Below are positions 33,882 through 42,579 of a DNA stretch of 62,722 nt, in pieces. Location of the stretch: NCBI GenBank assembly GCA_049423065.1, contig JBMSQB010000012.1, positions 1 to 62,722 on the forward strand, in the 5' to 3' direction. The notes beneath the pieces are model-generated. The model had not been told where the DNA came from. It did not search any database and worked only from the letters and a program-made list of their open reading frames with translations. This stretch comes from SYIM01 sp041182885 (GTDB taxonomy: Bacteria; Pseudomonadota; Gammaproteobacteria; Burkholderiales; Burkholderiaceae_E). Each line of letters starts with the position of its first letter. Positions within the stretch are counted from its first letter, which is position 1. The translations under genes and the position numbers were made by a program.

Positions 33882-35807
33882 TTAGCCGAGCAGGTGCGAT
33901 TCGATTGATTTTTTGAGAAGCGCTCGGGTTTCTTCCGTCGCATTTTCCGTCGACAGCAGTCGTATCTGTTCCAGCCGCGATTCAGTGAGCCCTGATGCCG
34001 CGAGGAACTCAAGCGCGGCGTTTCGGTCGGGGTCCGTATCGGCTCGAGTGAGCGACTCAGCCAACACATGAATTGCATAGTAAGGGTTGTTCTCGATCAG
34101 CGATTCGTGAGCGAGTTTCTCGAGCGCTTCATCGGTTGGTATGGGTTCGCCCGCTTCGACCGCGGCGTCGCGCGCCTTGGTCTTGTAAGCCTCAAGGGCT
34201 GCAGTGCGCGCCTGTTCCGTGCCGACCTCGTTCCGGAGCGCAACGTCGCGTTTCCCCTCGCGATACCCCTTAACGAGCGTGCCGATGCTGGTTGTTGCCG
34301 ACACAATGCCAATGCCGAGCGCGGCGATGCCCAGCGCAAGCGCACCTACGCCGGTGGCCGAGATGGCTGCGATCGCGAGCGACCCTCCGACGATTCCGAA
34401 TATGCCCTTTACGATGTTCCACTTCGAGGTGTTGATCTGAGCGGAGCGACGTTCGACGGCATGCCGTCCGGCGCGGTTGATCACTTCGCTGTTTGACTGC
34501 CTCCGCGCCGTTTCGAGCGCGGTTTCGATGGCGTCACGACGCTGCGAGGCCTTGTTCAACCGATACGCTGCAATGCCGATCGCAGCGCCGCCCGCCACGA
34601 TCGCGAGGCCCCCTGCTACCGTTCCGGCGATGTTGGAGGCAGTGACCAATCCGCTGCCCGCCGTACCACCCGCAAGCGAGATGACCCCCTGCGTCCCGTC
34701 AAGCGCGGACCGCAACAGCCCGGCGCCAGCGCGCGCGACATTGACGGCAGATTCTGCGGTGTCGCGTCGCGCCTCGGCGCGCGCATGCTTCGCGATGGCA
34801 TGGCGTTGTGCGGACGATCCGAGTCCGCGGAGCTCGTCGGTAAGCGCCTGCTGCTCTGTTGTGCGTGCAGCGATCTCGTCGGTCAGGGCCTGTCGGCGCT
34901 CGAACGCGTCGAGCTGGCGGATGCGGGCGTCCTGCCCCGGTTGACCGGCAATCTGAGCGCGCCTTTCCTGGAGAAAGACGCGCTCAGGGTTCTGAAGTTT
35001 GATCCGGAGTGATCCGATTTCCTGGCCCAGCTTGATGAATCGATCCTTCATCTCCGGCATCAACAACGTGGCGCGGCTGCGTTGAAGCGGATCACCACGG
35101 TCGGGCGCGAGCTGGCGGTATTCGGATTCGAGCCGGACCAGCTGTTCCTCCCAGCCTGCGACCTGCTTCGTGTATTCGGCTTCCACAGGCTGGGATTGCG
35201 CCAGATCGGCCTGGGTTGTGGCGAGCGCCTCGCTGACGGCGCCACGGGCCTCAAGCTTTTCTTCGAAGGCGGCCGCTTCGGTCTGATAGCGGACCAGTTC
35301 GCCATTCGCCGCGTTCCTCTCGCGCAGCGTTTTGTTGAGCCAATAAATCGACAGTCCGGTGTCGAGTCCAGCGAATACCACTCCAACCAGGTTGCCTATG
35401 TCGCTGGCTGTGCTTGGGGCCTGACTGTCAGCCCCAGCTATCCCTGCGTGCTCCGCGCCGCGCTGGATGCCCTGATAATTCGTCGAGAGCGCCAGGTCAG
35501 TGACGGAGATCGGCTGGCTGAATACGCCGTCGGCGACCTGCAGCGCGGTATCCGTCATCTGGGCGACCTGACCCGACAGGCGCGCAGTGGCCTCCGTGCG
35601 TTGCGTGACGCGGCTTGCACTGAGCGGCTGGCCGGGGGGATTGACCATCGCGAGGTTGCCGATCGAAACGCGTGGCAGGGCGGTGAGCCGCCGCACCGCC
35701 TGGGAAGCCCCGACAGGGGCCAGCGACGACAGTCGCGACGACTGCCCTGACGCTGGCCCTCCGCTGATCGTCGATCGGCCGGTCACCGGAGGAAAGAGGG
35801 ACGACAT
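33882..35807 (-). CDS. Putative type-III-secreted translocator or effector-like protein
   Basis: A 641-residue protein of no recognised family. Its N-terminal 40 residues are Ser/Gly/Pro-rich and lack a Sec leader. There is a moderately hydrophobic patch at about 138-156, a long charged coiled-coil-like region at about 160-350, a Gly/Ala-rich hydrophobic block at about 373-415, a second at about 468-513 with Gly-X-X-X-Gly spacing, and a helical acidic C-terminus. This layout (disordered start, coiled coil, two membrane-inserting segments) resembles type III translocators and membrane-targeted effectors. It is 8 bases downstream of a CesT-like chaperone gene. The secretion role is inferred from layout and neighbours, not from a domain hit. 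Confidence 0.6.
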   Translation of the reverse strand: MSSLFPPVTGRSTISGGPASGQSSRLSSLAPVGASQAVRRLTALPRVSIGNLAMVNPPGQPLSASRVTQRTEATARLSGQVAQMTDTALQVADGVFSQPISVTDLALSTNYQGIQRGAEHAGIAGADSQAPSTASDIGNLVGVVFAGLDTGLSIYWLNKTLRERNAANGELVRYQTEAAAFEEKLEARGAVSEALATTQADLAQSQPVEAEYTKQVAGWEEQLVRLESEYRQLAPDRGDPLQRSRATLLMPEMKDRFIKLGQEIGSLRIKLQNPERVFLQERRAQIAGQPGQDARIRQLDAFERRQALTDEIAARTTEQQALTDELRGLGSSAQRHAIAKHARAEARRDTAESAVNVARAGAGLLRSALDGTQGVISLAGGTAGSGLVTASNIAGTVAGGLAIVAGGAAIGIAAYRLNKASQRRDAIETALETARRQSNSEVINRAGRHAVERRSAQINTSKWNIVKGIFGIVGGSLAIAAISATGVGALALGIAALGIGIVSATTSIGTLVKGYREGKRDVALRNEVGTEQARTAALEAYKTKARDAAVEAGEPIPTDEALEKLAHESLIENNPYYAIHVLAESLTRADTDPDRNAALEFLAASGLTESRLEQIRLLSTENATEETRALLKKSIESHLLG

Positions 35808-35815
35808 GATCTCGC

Positions 35816-36298
35816 TCAGGCGCGCTGATTGAAAAAGTGTGCTGATCCCGGTGAGTCCAGGTGTCCCACTTCAGCGGATGCCGAGGCCTGATCGAAGCTT
35901 GCACGAAGCGCCTGGGCCGTCTGGGTGAAATGCGTGAGAAGGTTGTAAAACCCGGTCTCGTCAAGCGCCGAGACGGGATGCTGATAACAGAGCAGCACTT
36001 CCCCCGACTGTGGATCGAGCGCGATGCTCGCGCCGCGGATGTCGCGGCTGAAGAGGTTGAGCTTGAGAAGGCGTTCGTAGAAAGCCGCCAGTGCATCGCC
36101 CTCGCAAGCAGGTTTTGGCATGACCGTTCCGATCAGATAGACCTGAGAAGACTGATCGGGGACCTCGATCGCGATGCTTGCCTCGTTGTTGTACGCGAAA
36201 GCACACACGCCGGCCGCGTCAAGCTTGAGCGGGGGCGCAATTTGCAAGGCCGACGAAAAACGGGCAAGGAGATGATTGATGGCGTCGTGGCTGCTCAT
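35816..36298 (-). CDS. CesT/SycE-like type III secretion chaperone
   Basis: A 160-residue acidic protein. The pattern of an N-terminal helix (Ile-Asn-His-Leu-Leu-Ala-Arg-Phe), a central beta sheet, Phe-Tyr-Glu-Arg-Leu-Leu-Lys-Leu-Asn-Leu-Phe-Ser, a strand with Gly-X-X-Leu-Cys-Tyr-Gln, and a final helix is that of class I chaperones, which hold secreted substrates partly unfolded in the cytoplasm. ATG 36298 was chosen; it lies 16 bases after the stop of the upstream gene. The most likely client is the 641-residue product encoded 8 bases downstream. Confidence 0.72.
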   Translation of the reverse strand: MSSHDAINHLLARFSSALQIAPPLKLDAAGVCAFAYNNEASIAIEVPDQSSQVYLIGTVMPKPACEGDALAAFYERLLKLNLFSRDIRGASIALDPQSGEVLLCYQHPVSALDETGFYNLLTHFTQTAQALRASFDQASASAEVGHLDSPGSAHFFNQRA

Positions 36299-36314
36299 GA
36301 TGGGGCTCTGCGGC

Positions 36315-36872
36315 TCATACTCGCCGGACGGCGGCCACGGTGGGCAGGCTGACACCGCGGCGCGCGAGTTCGTCCAGGGTGTCCCGACAAGTCTTTACAC
36401 CCTGCGCGACCGGTTCGATGATTGACAAGAATTCGGTCACGAAGAATCGTGTCATCCGGATGGCTTCCACCACCAGCGCAACAGGCAAGTCGCGCTCCCC
36501 GTGCGGCAGCATCGACCGGAACACGATCAGCCCCTCGTCATCGCTCAGAATGAACTGGCCGATTGGCGTCAGCAGATTGAGGCTGTGCAGGAGAAGCGCG
36601 GTGTCGGCTGACGCGGCTTCTTCCACGGTGAACGGAAGTGCGAGCGTCAGCTGCAGAAAGGCGATATCGTCAGGCGAGCGTTCGGCACCGAATGCAGCGG
36701 TCAATTCATCGGGAAACATGCCGTGGACCACATAGTTGCGCCCGGGCTGATCAACGTGGATCAGGCAGAACAGCTCCGAGACGGCCTGCGCTCCCCCGGC
36801 AGGCACCACCCAGGCGCGAAAGCCTGCCTCCTCGGCCGCTTTGGCGAATGACTCCAGCAGCACGGCGGACAT
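36315..36872 (-). CDS. Second chaperone-like (YbjN/CesT-fold) protein
   Basis: A 185-residue protein. Two halves of a tethered alpha/beta fold are suggested by Asn-Leu-Leu-Thr-Pro-Ile-Gly-Gln-Phe-Ile-Leu and Leu-Ile-Val-Phe-Arg-Ser-Met-Leu-Pro, followed by a long helix (Val-Val-Glu-Ala-Ile-Arg-Met-Thr-Arg-Phe-Phe). This matches the YbjN/type III chaperone superfamily. It is the first gene of the cassette, with AAAGGGG 5 bases before ATG 36872. It may form a heterodimer with the CesT-like protein. Exact family membership is uncertain. Confidence 0.62.
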   Translation of the reverse strand: MSAVLLESFAKAAEEAGFRAWVVPAGGAQAVSELFCLIHVDQPGRNYVVHGMFPDELTAAFGAERSPDDIAFLQLTLALPFTVEEAASADTALLLHSLNLLTPIGQFILSDDEGLIVFRSMLPHGERDLPVALVVEAIRMTRFFVTEFLSIIEPVAQGVKTCRDTLDELARRGVSLPTVAAVRRV

Positions 36873-36931
36873 CTGAACCCCTTTAGTTGCTCCTCGGAGC
36901 GATTCGGCGCTTCCGGCGTGCACGCACGCGG

Positions 36932-36963
36932 TTGACAGCGCACTGTCGTGGGGAAAGTATACG
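36932..36963 (+). promoter_or_regulatory. Back-to-back candidate promoters between chaperone cassette and dehalogenase
   Basis: A perfect TTGACA at 36932-36937 precedes AGTATAC. Read rightward, the -10 would be AGTATA (18-base spacer) or TATACG (20-base spacer). Read leftward, the same bases give TATACT at 36961-36956, a good -10 for the chaperone cassette. One near-symmetric element could therefore serve both directions. Confidence 0.42.
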
Positions 36964-36971
36964 GCCTGAGC

Positions 36972-36988
36972 GGCGGGAATTTCCTGCC
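36972..36988. promoter_or_regulatory. 17-bp near-perfect palindrome, candidate operator
   Basis: GGCGGGAATTTCCTGCC is symmetric except for one base pair in each arm and the centre. It overlaps the expected +1 of the rightward promoter and the -35 region of the leftward one, a position suited to a repressor or dual regulator. The regulator is not identified in the window. Confidence 0.5.
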
Positions 36989-37050
36989 ACGGCTGATTTG
37001 CGCGCCCGGCGTATGCTCGCGGGCTGACCGTCACCCGAGATCCAGTCGCC

Positions 37051-39180
37051 ATGCGCCTCTACAGCCACCGTGACCGAGCATTTCATCTGGGCCCGCTTGC
37101 GCTCGAGGCGCTGGCACGCGTGCCGTCTTGCGAAGCCGATCACACTGCCGCGCTCCCGTCAGACCAGCGGGCGGTGGGCCCGGCGGCGGTCGCGCACGTT
37201 CTGGGTGAATACTTCGACCTGTTCAGAGGCCATCTCACCGGTCCGGTGGCAGCGGGTCGGGCGCCGATTCCAGACGATCCTGCACTGCGGGCGGCCAACC
37301 TGAAAGCCTCGGCTTATTTTCTGGACGCCAGCATCGTGGGTGGCTGCCGGATGGAGGCTGGCGACTGGCTCGCAGAGCCCATTCCCGGGCATACCCATGC
37401 GCTGGTGATCCTGGTTGAGTTTGGGCGCGAACCGCACGTGGGCGATCCGGGTGAAGCCTGGATTGCGGGCAGCAACTCGGCACGCACCGATCTTCGTGCG
37501 ACCGAGCTGGCGGTGGTTCTGTCGGGCTATCTCAGGCGGATGGGTTTCTCCGCCACCGGGCATGCGGCAGGCGCGTCGTCCGTGCATCTGGTACGGCTTG
37601 CGCAGCGTGCAGGGGTTGCGCGTACCGAGGCAGGGCGGCTCGCGGCGCCCTACCTCAATCGCGGTTTCAGGCTGTCTGTCGTCACCACTGAATTGGCGTT
37701 CGAACCGGATTGTCCGCTCGATCCGGAAGGGGCGCTCACGCCAGGCGATCCAGAGGTGGTGATGGGTCGACACGGGACCCGCCCTGCATGGTGGGACGCC
37801 GAACTCGAGCAGCGACCGCTTCACCTGGGCCGTTATCCGATGGAGCGCATTGCCCGACGAGACCGCCCCACAACGCTGGTCGAAGACGAGGCGATCGTGC
37901 GGGTGCCCAAGCGCGCCGATTTCTTCAAGCGCGCACAGGCCGGCGATCTGGGTGAGAAGGCCAGGCGTGAACGGATGCGGTTTCCGATGAAGCATCCCTA
38001 TGCGCTTGGCATGCAACCGCTCATCGCCGGGATGGTGCCGCTGCAGGGAGCGCGCGAGCCGCTCGTGCCCACAGGCATTGGTGGTGATCTCTCCGACCCG
38101 CTCGTCAATGCGCAGGCGGTCAAGGCGCTGGGCTATTTTCTGGGTGCCGATTTCGTGGGTATCTGCCGAGCCGAGCCCTGGATGTACTACTCGCACGACG
38201 AAGTGGAGGGTAAGCCCATTGCCGCCTATCACCGGTATGCGGTGGTGATGCTGATCGACCAGGGCTTCGAGACCATGGAGGGTGCCTCGGGCGATGACTG
38301 GATCTCAGCCTCGCAGTCGATGCGCGCATACATGCGAGGCGCAGAGATCGCCGGGATCATGGCTGCGCACTGTCGGCGCATGGGTTACTCCGCTCGCTCA
38401 CATTCCAATGCGCACTCGGAGATCATTCACAATCCGGCCATCCTGATGGCGGGGCTGGGCGAAGTGAGCCGAATCGGTGACACGCTTCTCAATCCCTTTA
38501 TTGGTCCGCGTTCGAAGAGCGTTGTGTTCACCACCGATCTGCCGATGACGGTCGACCAGCCGATCGACTTCAACCTGCAGTCTTTTTGCGAGGCGTGCCG
38601 AAAGTGCGCGCGCGAGTGTCCGTGCAACGCGATTCCGTTCGGGCCCAAGGTCATGTTCAACGGCTACGAGATCTGGAAGGCCGATGTCGAAAAGTGCACC
38701 AAGTATCGCGTCACCAACATGAAAGGCTCGGCCTGTGGCCGCTGCATGAAAACCTGCCCCTGGAATCGTGAAGACACGGTGGAGGCGGAGCGCCTCATGT
38801 GGCTGTCGATCGATCATCCTGAACTCGCACCCGCGATCGCGGCTGATGACGACGCGGCGGGACACGGCATGCGCAATCCGGTCAAACGCTGGTGGTTTGA
38901 TCTCGAGGTGGTTGATGGCGTCGCTCAGCGCCCGCTTGCGGGCATCAACGAGCGTGATCTCGATCTTGAGCGGATTCGCCTCGGTGATCGGCAGAAGCTT
39001 GCGATGTTTCCGCCCGAACTGCAGCCCGCCGGGGGCACCACGCTAGACACAGTGGTTCCCGTGGATCGTGAGGCGGGCCTCGCTGCCTATGCGGCAGCCG
39101 AGTCGGTCGAGCGCGCGCGCGCCCGGCTGGCGGCCATCCCGGTGAAACCTGCGAGCCCCCGCCCGCGCCGCGGGGTGTAA
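37051..39180 (+). CDS. rdhA: Catabolic cobamide-dependent reductive dehalogenase homologue
   Basis: A 709-residue soluble protein with no Tat leader. Two related halves are visible: a core at about 330-500 and a decayed copy at about 80-240 (compare Arg-Met-Gly-Phe-Ser-Ala with Arg-Met-Gly-Tyr-Ser-Ala, and Phe-Arg-Leu-Ser-Val-Val-Thr-Thr with Ser-Val-Val-Phe-Thr-Thr). Two [4Fe-4S] motifs follow: Cys513-Cys516-Cys519-Cys523-Pro, and Cys549 with Cys562-Cys565-Cys569-Pro. Tyr427, Lys489 and Arg553 fall one residue from the catalytic Tyr426/Lys488/Arg552 recalled for the aerobic NpRdhA enzyme, which is of similar length and also has a duplicated N-terminus. No RdhB anchor and no fused flavin/[2Fe-2S] reductase domain is present. 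It should dehalogenate an aryl halide in the cytoplasm with an external electron donor. Confidence 0.85.
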   Translation: MRLYSHRDRAFHLGPLALEALARVPSCEADHTAALPSDQRAVGPAAVAHVLGEYFDLFRGHLTGPVAAGRAPIPDDPALRAANLKASAYFLDASIVGGCRMEAGDWLAEPIPGHTHALVILVEFGREPHVGDPGEAWIAGSNSARTDLRATELAVVLSGYLRRMGFSATGHAAGASSVHLVRLAQRAGVARTEAGRLAAPYLNRGFRLSVVTTELAFEPDCPLDPEGALTPGDPEVVMGRHGTRPAWWDAELEQRPLHLGRYPMERIARRDRPTTLVEDEAIVRVPKRADFFKRAQAGDLGEKARRERMRFPMKHPYALGMQPLIAGMVPLQGAREPLVPTGIGGDLSDPLVNAQAVKALGYFLGADFVGICRAEPWMYYSHDEVEGKPIAAYHRYAVVMLIDQGFETMEGASGDDWISASQSMRAYMRGAEIAGIMAAHCRRMGYSARSHSNAHSEIIHNPAILMAGLGEVSRIGDTLLNPFIGPRSKSVVFTTDLPMTVDQPIDFNLQSFCEACRKCARECPCNAIPFGPKVMFNGYEIWKADVEKCTKYRVTNMKGSACGRCMKTCPWNREDTVEAERLMWLSIDHPELAPAIAADDDAAGHGMRNPVKRWWFDLEVVDGVAQRPLAGINERDLDLERIRLGDRQKLAMFPPELQPAGGTTLDTVVPVDREAGLAAYAAAESVERARARLAAIPVKPASPRPRRGV

Positions 39181-39237
39181 AACCAAACCGAGGTTTGAAA
39201 CGATCCAGGGCCCATTTGTCCAAAGGAAATGTCAGCC

Positions 39238-40212
39238 ATGAGCAACTTCTCAGTTCGCCACCTTGTTCTAGCACTCATCGCCTCTTGCTGTTCACTCCCG
39301 GTGCTCGCGCAGGACTATCCCGTCAAGCCGGTGCGAATGATCGTTCCCTGGCCTGCCGGCGGGTTGGTGGACATTGCCGCACGGGCCGTAGCGAAGGAAT
39401 TGCAGGCCAGCATGGGTCAGCCCTTTGTGGTCGACAACCGGGTGGGGGCCGGCGGCGTGATTGGCGCCGATCTGGCAGCGAAGGCGCCGCCGGATGGCTA
39501 TACGCTCACCCTCACGACCTCGGCGATCAACATGAACGCAGCCCTGGGGCAAAAACTTCCCTTCGATGTTGGCAACGATTTTGCGCCGGTGGCTGCCGTG
39601 GCCTATGCGCCTTCAGTCGTGGTGGTCAACGTCGGACTGGCCGCCAAAACCGTGCAGGAGCTCACCGCGCTGGCCCGTGCGCGTCCCGGCAAGCTCTCCT
39701 ACGCCTCCGCGGGCATCGGCTCGCCTGCCCATCTGGCCACCGAGCTGTATAAATCCACCATGGGCCTGGACATTGCGCACATTCCCTACAAAGGCGCGCC
39801 CCAGGCCATCACCGACCTGATTGCCGGTCATGTCGACATCCTGTTCGCCAACGCCGCCGTGGCCTTGCCACAGATCCGTGCCGGTGCGGTACGCGCAATC
39901 GCAGTGACCGGTGCCCAACGATTTTCGGCTTTGCCCGAGCTTCCCACCATGGCGGAATCGGGCGTCAAAGACTTCGAGGCCGATCAGTGGCTGGGCATTC
40001 TTGCGCCGCGTGCAACCCCCCCTGCGGTGCTTCGCCGCCTGCGCACCGAAATCGACCGCGCGCTGGTGAGCGAGAGCATGCGGACTGCGTTGACCGCCAG
40101 CGGCATGAGCGTTGCCCCGGTGGCCACCCTCGAACAGTTTTCAGGCTATCTGAAAGCGGACCTGACGAAGTGGACCGACGTGGTGAAGCGGGCCCAGATC
40201 AAGGCCGATTGA
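39238..40212 (+). CDS. Bug/TctC-family periplasmic solute-binding protein
   Basis: A 324-residue binding protein with a Sec leader ending at Val-Leu-Ala-Gln. The signature Tyr-Pro-Val-Lys-Pro-Val-Arg and Val-Pro-Trp-Pro-Ala-Gly-Gly follows, with Ile-Pro-Tyr-Lys-Gly-Ala in the second domain. ATG 39238 was preferred to ATG 39229, which directly abuts AAAGGAA and would leave no spacing. It lies 57 bases after the dehalogenase and 32 before the sulfatase, and is likely to bind the substrate of one of them. Confidence 0.92.
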   Translation: MSNFSVRHLVLALIASCCSLPVLAQDYPVKPVRMIVPWPAGGLVDIAARAVAKELQASMGQPFVVDNRVGAGGVIGADLAAKAPPDGYTLTLTTSAINMNAALGQKLPFDVGNDFAPVAAVAYAPSVVVVNVGLAAKTVQELTALARARPGKLSYASAGIGSPAHLATELYKSTMGLDIAHIPYKGAPQAITDLIAGHVDILFANAAVALPQIRAGAVRAIAVTGAQRFSALPELPTMAESGVKDFEADQWLGILAPRATPPAVLRRLRTEIDRALVSESMRTALTASGMSVAPVATLEQFSGYLKADLTKWTDVVKRAQIKAD

Positions 40213-40244
40213 TTCGGCCCTCACCAGCATCGGAGCAGCACGCC

Positions 40245-42557
40245 ATGACCTCTCGCCCGCTTCAGCAGTCAGACCCGAGCGCACGCGCCGTTCTTGGCAA
40301 GACGCTTGCGCAGTCGCGTCCGCATTGGCCTTCACCGGTCCGGGCACGCGCCGGCAGCCCAAACGTGATCGTCATCCTGATGGACGACATGGGGTTCTCG
40401 GATCTGGGGTGTTTTGGCGGCGACATCGACACACCCCATATCGACGCGCTGGCGGCGGGCGGGCTCCGATTCACCGGCTACACCACGGTTCCCATGTGTA
40501 CGCCCGCGCGTGCGGCATTGCTCACCGGGCGTAATCCGCACAGCGTGGGCTGTGGCTGGCTGTCACAGAGCAATCCCGGGTTCCCCGGCTACGGCGGCGA
40601 GATTTCGCTCTCGGCGCCGACCATGGCCGAGCTTCTTCGCGCCGGGGGGTATTCAACCCTGGCTGCGGGCAAATGGCACAACACCTATGACCGCAACAAT
40701 CTGCCGGGAGGCGATACCCGCTCCTGGCCCATCCAGCGTGGGTTCGACCAGTTCTACGGATTCATGGGCGCGGAAACGAGCTATTTCCAGCCCGACAACA
40801 TGATGGAGGGCAACCACCCAGCCAACGTGGTGCGCTATCCCGACGATTATTTTGCGCCGGATGACTACACCCAGCGCGCTGTGGAGTGGCTCACGCAGCA
40901 CGCGACCAGTTCGCCCGACAAACCCTTCTTTCTGTATCTCGCGTTCCAGACGCCGCATGGCCCCCTGCATGCGAAGGCGTCGGATCTCAAGCGGTATCGC
41001 GGCCGCTTCGATGAGGGCTGGGATGTGCTGCGCCGCCGCCGCTATGAGCGCCAGCGCGCAGCCGGTCTGATCGAACCGAACGCGGGCTTTGCGCCACGCA
41101 ACCCTGGCGTGCCGGACTGGTCGTCGCTCACCGACGATGAGCGCGCGCTCTTTGCGCGTTACATGGAGGTGTACGCAGCGCTCCTCGACAACGCCGATCA
41201 GAATGTGGGCCGGCTGATGCACTGCCTGCGACGCGTGGGTCTCTTCGACAACACCCTGGTGCTGCTCACTTCCGACAACGGCGCCAATGCGGTGGCCGGG
41301 CCGTCAGGCGTCATGAATCTGATCGGGCGCCGGATGGGTGCCACCGAAAACATGTCACTCAATTTCCGGCTGCTGCAGGAAGACCGGGTGGGCGATGCCG
41401 ATACCTACGTCTGCTATCCCACCGGATGGACGCAGCTCAGCAACACGCCTTACCGCTATTTCAAGCGCACCCCCATGGCGGGTGGTATTCGCGTGCCGCT
41501 CGTGATGCACTGGCCCCAGAAGATTGCCGATCCAGGCGCCATCCGGAGGCAGTGGGTCCATGTCACGGATGTGTTGCCCACGGTCATGGACTACGCGGGC
41601 GCGAGCATGCCCGGGCACTTCAATGGCTTTGAAACCCAGCCCTGCGACGGCCGGAGTTTCTCCCATATCGTCGGCAATGCCGAGGCGCCGCCCGTGCGCG
41701 AGCGTCAATACTACGAATTGCAGGGCAGCCGTGCCTATATCTCGGGCGCCTGGAAGATCGTATCGCTCCAGACCCCGGACAAGGCGATCGATCTGGACAA
41801 CTGGATGCTGTTCAACCTGGCTGATGATCCTGCCGAGATCAACGACCTTGCATCGACCGAGTCTGCGCGGCTGCGTCAGATGATCGATGAATTCGAGGCC
41901 GAAGCGGGTGCCAACCATGTCTACCCGATCGACACGCGCGATGAGCGTCGAAACCACCATGTGCCGCCCCATGAGGTATCACGCATGCTGATGCCACGCC
42001 GGTTCTATCCGGTGGGCCCTTCGGTGCCATCGCTGGTGGTCTCACCCCTGGTCTGCGATCGCAGCTATCGGCTGGAGGCGTTGTTCGACTGGTCTCACGG
42101 GCAGGAAGGGGTGATCTTTGCACTCGGCGACCGCTTTTGCGGCCTCGCGCTTTTTGTGGAGGCAGGCCTGGTTCATTGTGTGTACCAATGGTGGCATCAG
42201 CCGACCACCTTGCCGCCGATTCCGCTGTCAGAAGGTCGCCAGCACTATCGCTTCGAGTATGTGGCGACCGGCGCGCGCAAGGGCCACGCGAGTGTCTGGC
42301 TGAACGGTGCGCCCTCTGCAGCGGGCATCGATCTGTCGCCAACCATGCTCCGCATCCCCACCGCCGGCATGAGCGTGGGGCTGTCGCGTCGGTTGTCGGT
42401 GAGTGAACGCTATGCGCATCGCGGCGCGTTTCCGTACGGTGGGGTGATCGACCACATTCTGATCGAGCCGGGTGAGCTTGCCCCGGGAAGCATTCTCGAG
42501 CCCAGCGAAGCGAATGCGCAGGCTGCGATCCGGGCTGCGGCCGGATCGACAGGCTGA
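40245..42557 (+). CDS. Type I sulfatase (formylglycine-dependent arylsulfatase family)
   Basis: A 770-residue sulfatase. The metal-binding Asp-Asp lies near residues 47-48 (Leu-Met-Asp-Asp-Met-Gly), and the maturation motif is Cys85-Thr-Pro-Ala-Arg, whose Cys becomes formylglycine. Ala-Gly-Lys-Trp-His near 143-147 and Thr-Ser-Asp-Asn-Gly-Ala also fit. The catalytic region ends near 560; the remaining 200 residues form an extra beta-rich domain. No signal peptide is seen, so it is probably cytoplasmic. It would release sulfate from an aryl or alkyl sulfate. A GGAG lies about 9 bases before ATG 40245. Confidence 0.9.
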   Translation: MTSRPLQQSDPSARAVLGKTLAQSRPHWPSPVRARAGSPNVIVILMDDMGFSDLGCFGGDIDTPHIDALAAGGLRFTGYTTVPMCTPARAALLTGRNPHSVGCGWLSQSNPGFPGYGGEISLSAPTMAELLRAGGYSTLAAGKWHNTYDRNNLPGGDTRSWPIQRGFDQFYGFMGAETSYFQPDNMMEGNHPANVVRYPDDYFAPDDYTQRAVEWLTQHATSSPDKPFFLYLAFQTPHGPLHAKASDLKRYRGRFDEGWDVLRRRRYERQRAAGLIEPNAGFAPRNPGVPDWSSLTDDERALFARYMEVYAALLDNADQNVGRLMHCLRRVGLFDNTLVLLTSDNGANAVAGPSGVMNLIGRRMGATENMSLNFRLLQEDRVGDADTYVCYPTGWTQLSNTPYRYFKRTPMAGGIRVPLVMHWPQKIADPGAIRRQWVHVTDVLPTVMDYAGASMPGHFNGFETQPCDGRSFSHIVGNAEAPPVRERQYYELQGSRAYISGAWKIVSLQTPDKAIDLDNWMLFNLADDPAEINDLASTESARLRQMIDEFEAEAGANHVYPIDTRDERRNHHVPPHEVSRMLMPRRFYPVGPSVPSLVVSPLVCDRSYRLEALFDWSHGQEGVIFALGDRFCGLALFVEAGLVHCVYQWWHQPTTLPPIPLSEGRQHYRFEYVATGARKGHASVWLNGAPSAAGIDLSPTMLRIPTAGMSVGLSRRLSVSERYAHRGAFPYGGVIDHILIEPGELAPGSILEPSEANAQAAIRAAAGSTG

Positions 42558-42579
42558 GGACGGACAGGCTGCGATCCGG
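42519..42579. repeat. 15-bp direct repeat with internal hairpin between convergent genes
   Basis: CAGGCTGCGATCCGG occurs at 42519-42533 and again at 42565-42579, and GACAGGCTG occurs at 42548-42556 and 42563-42571. CGATCCGG (42526-42533) also pairs with CCGGATCG (42541-42548) around a 7-base loop. The unit spans the last codons of the sulfatase and reaches the stop of the TfdA-like gene. It may be a local duplication acting as a bidirectional terminator. Confidence 0.5.
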
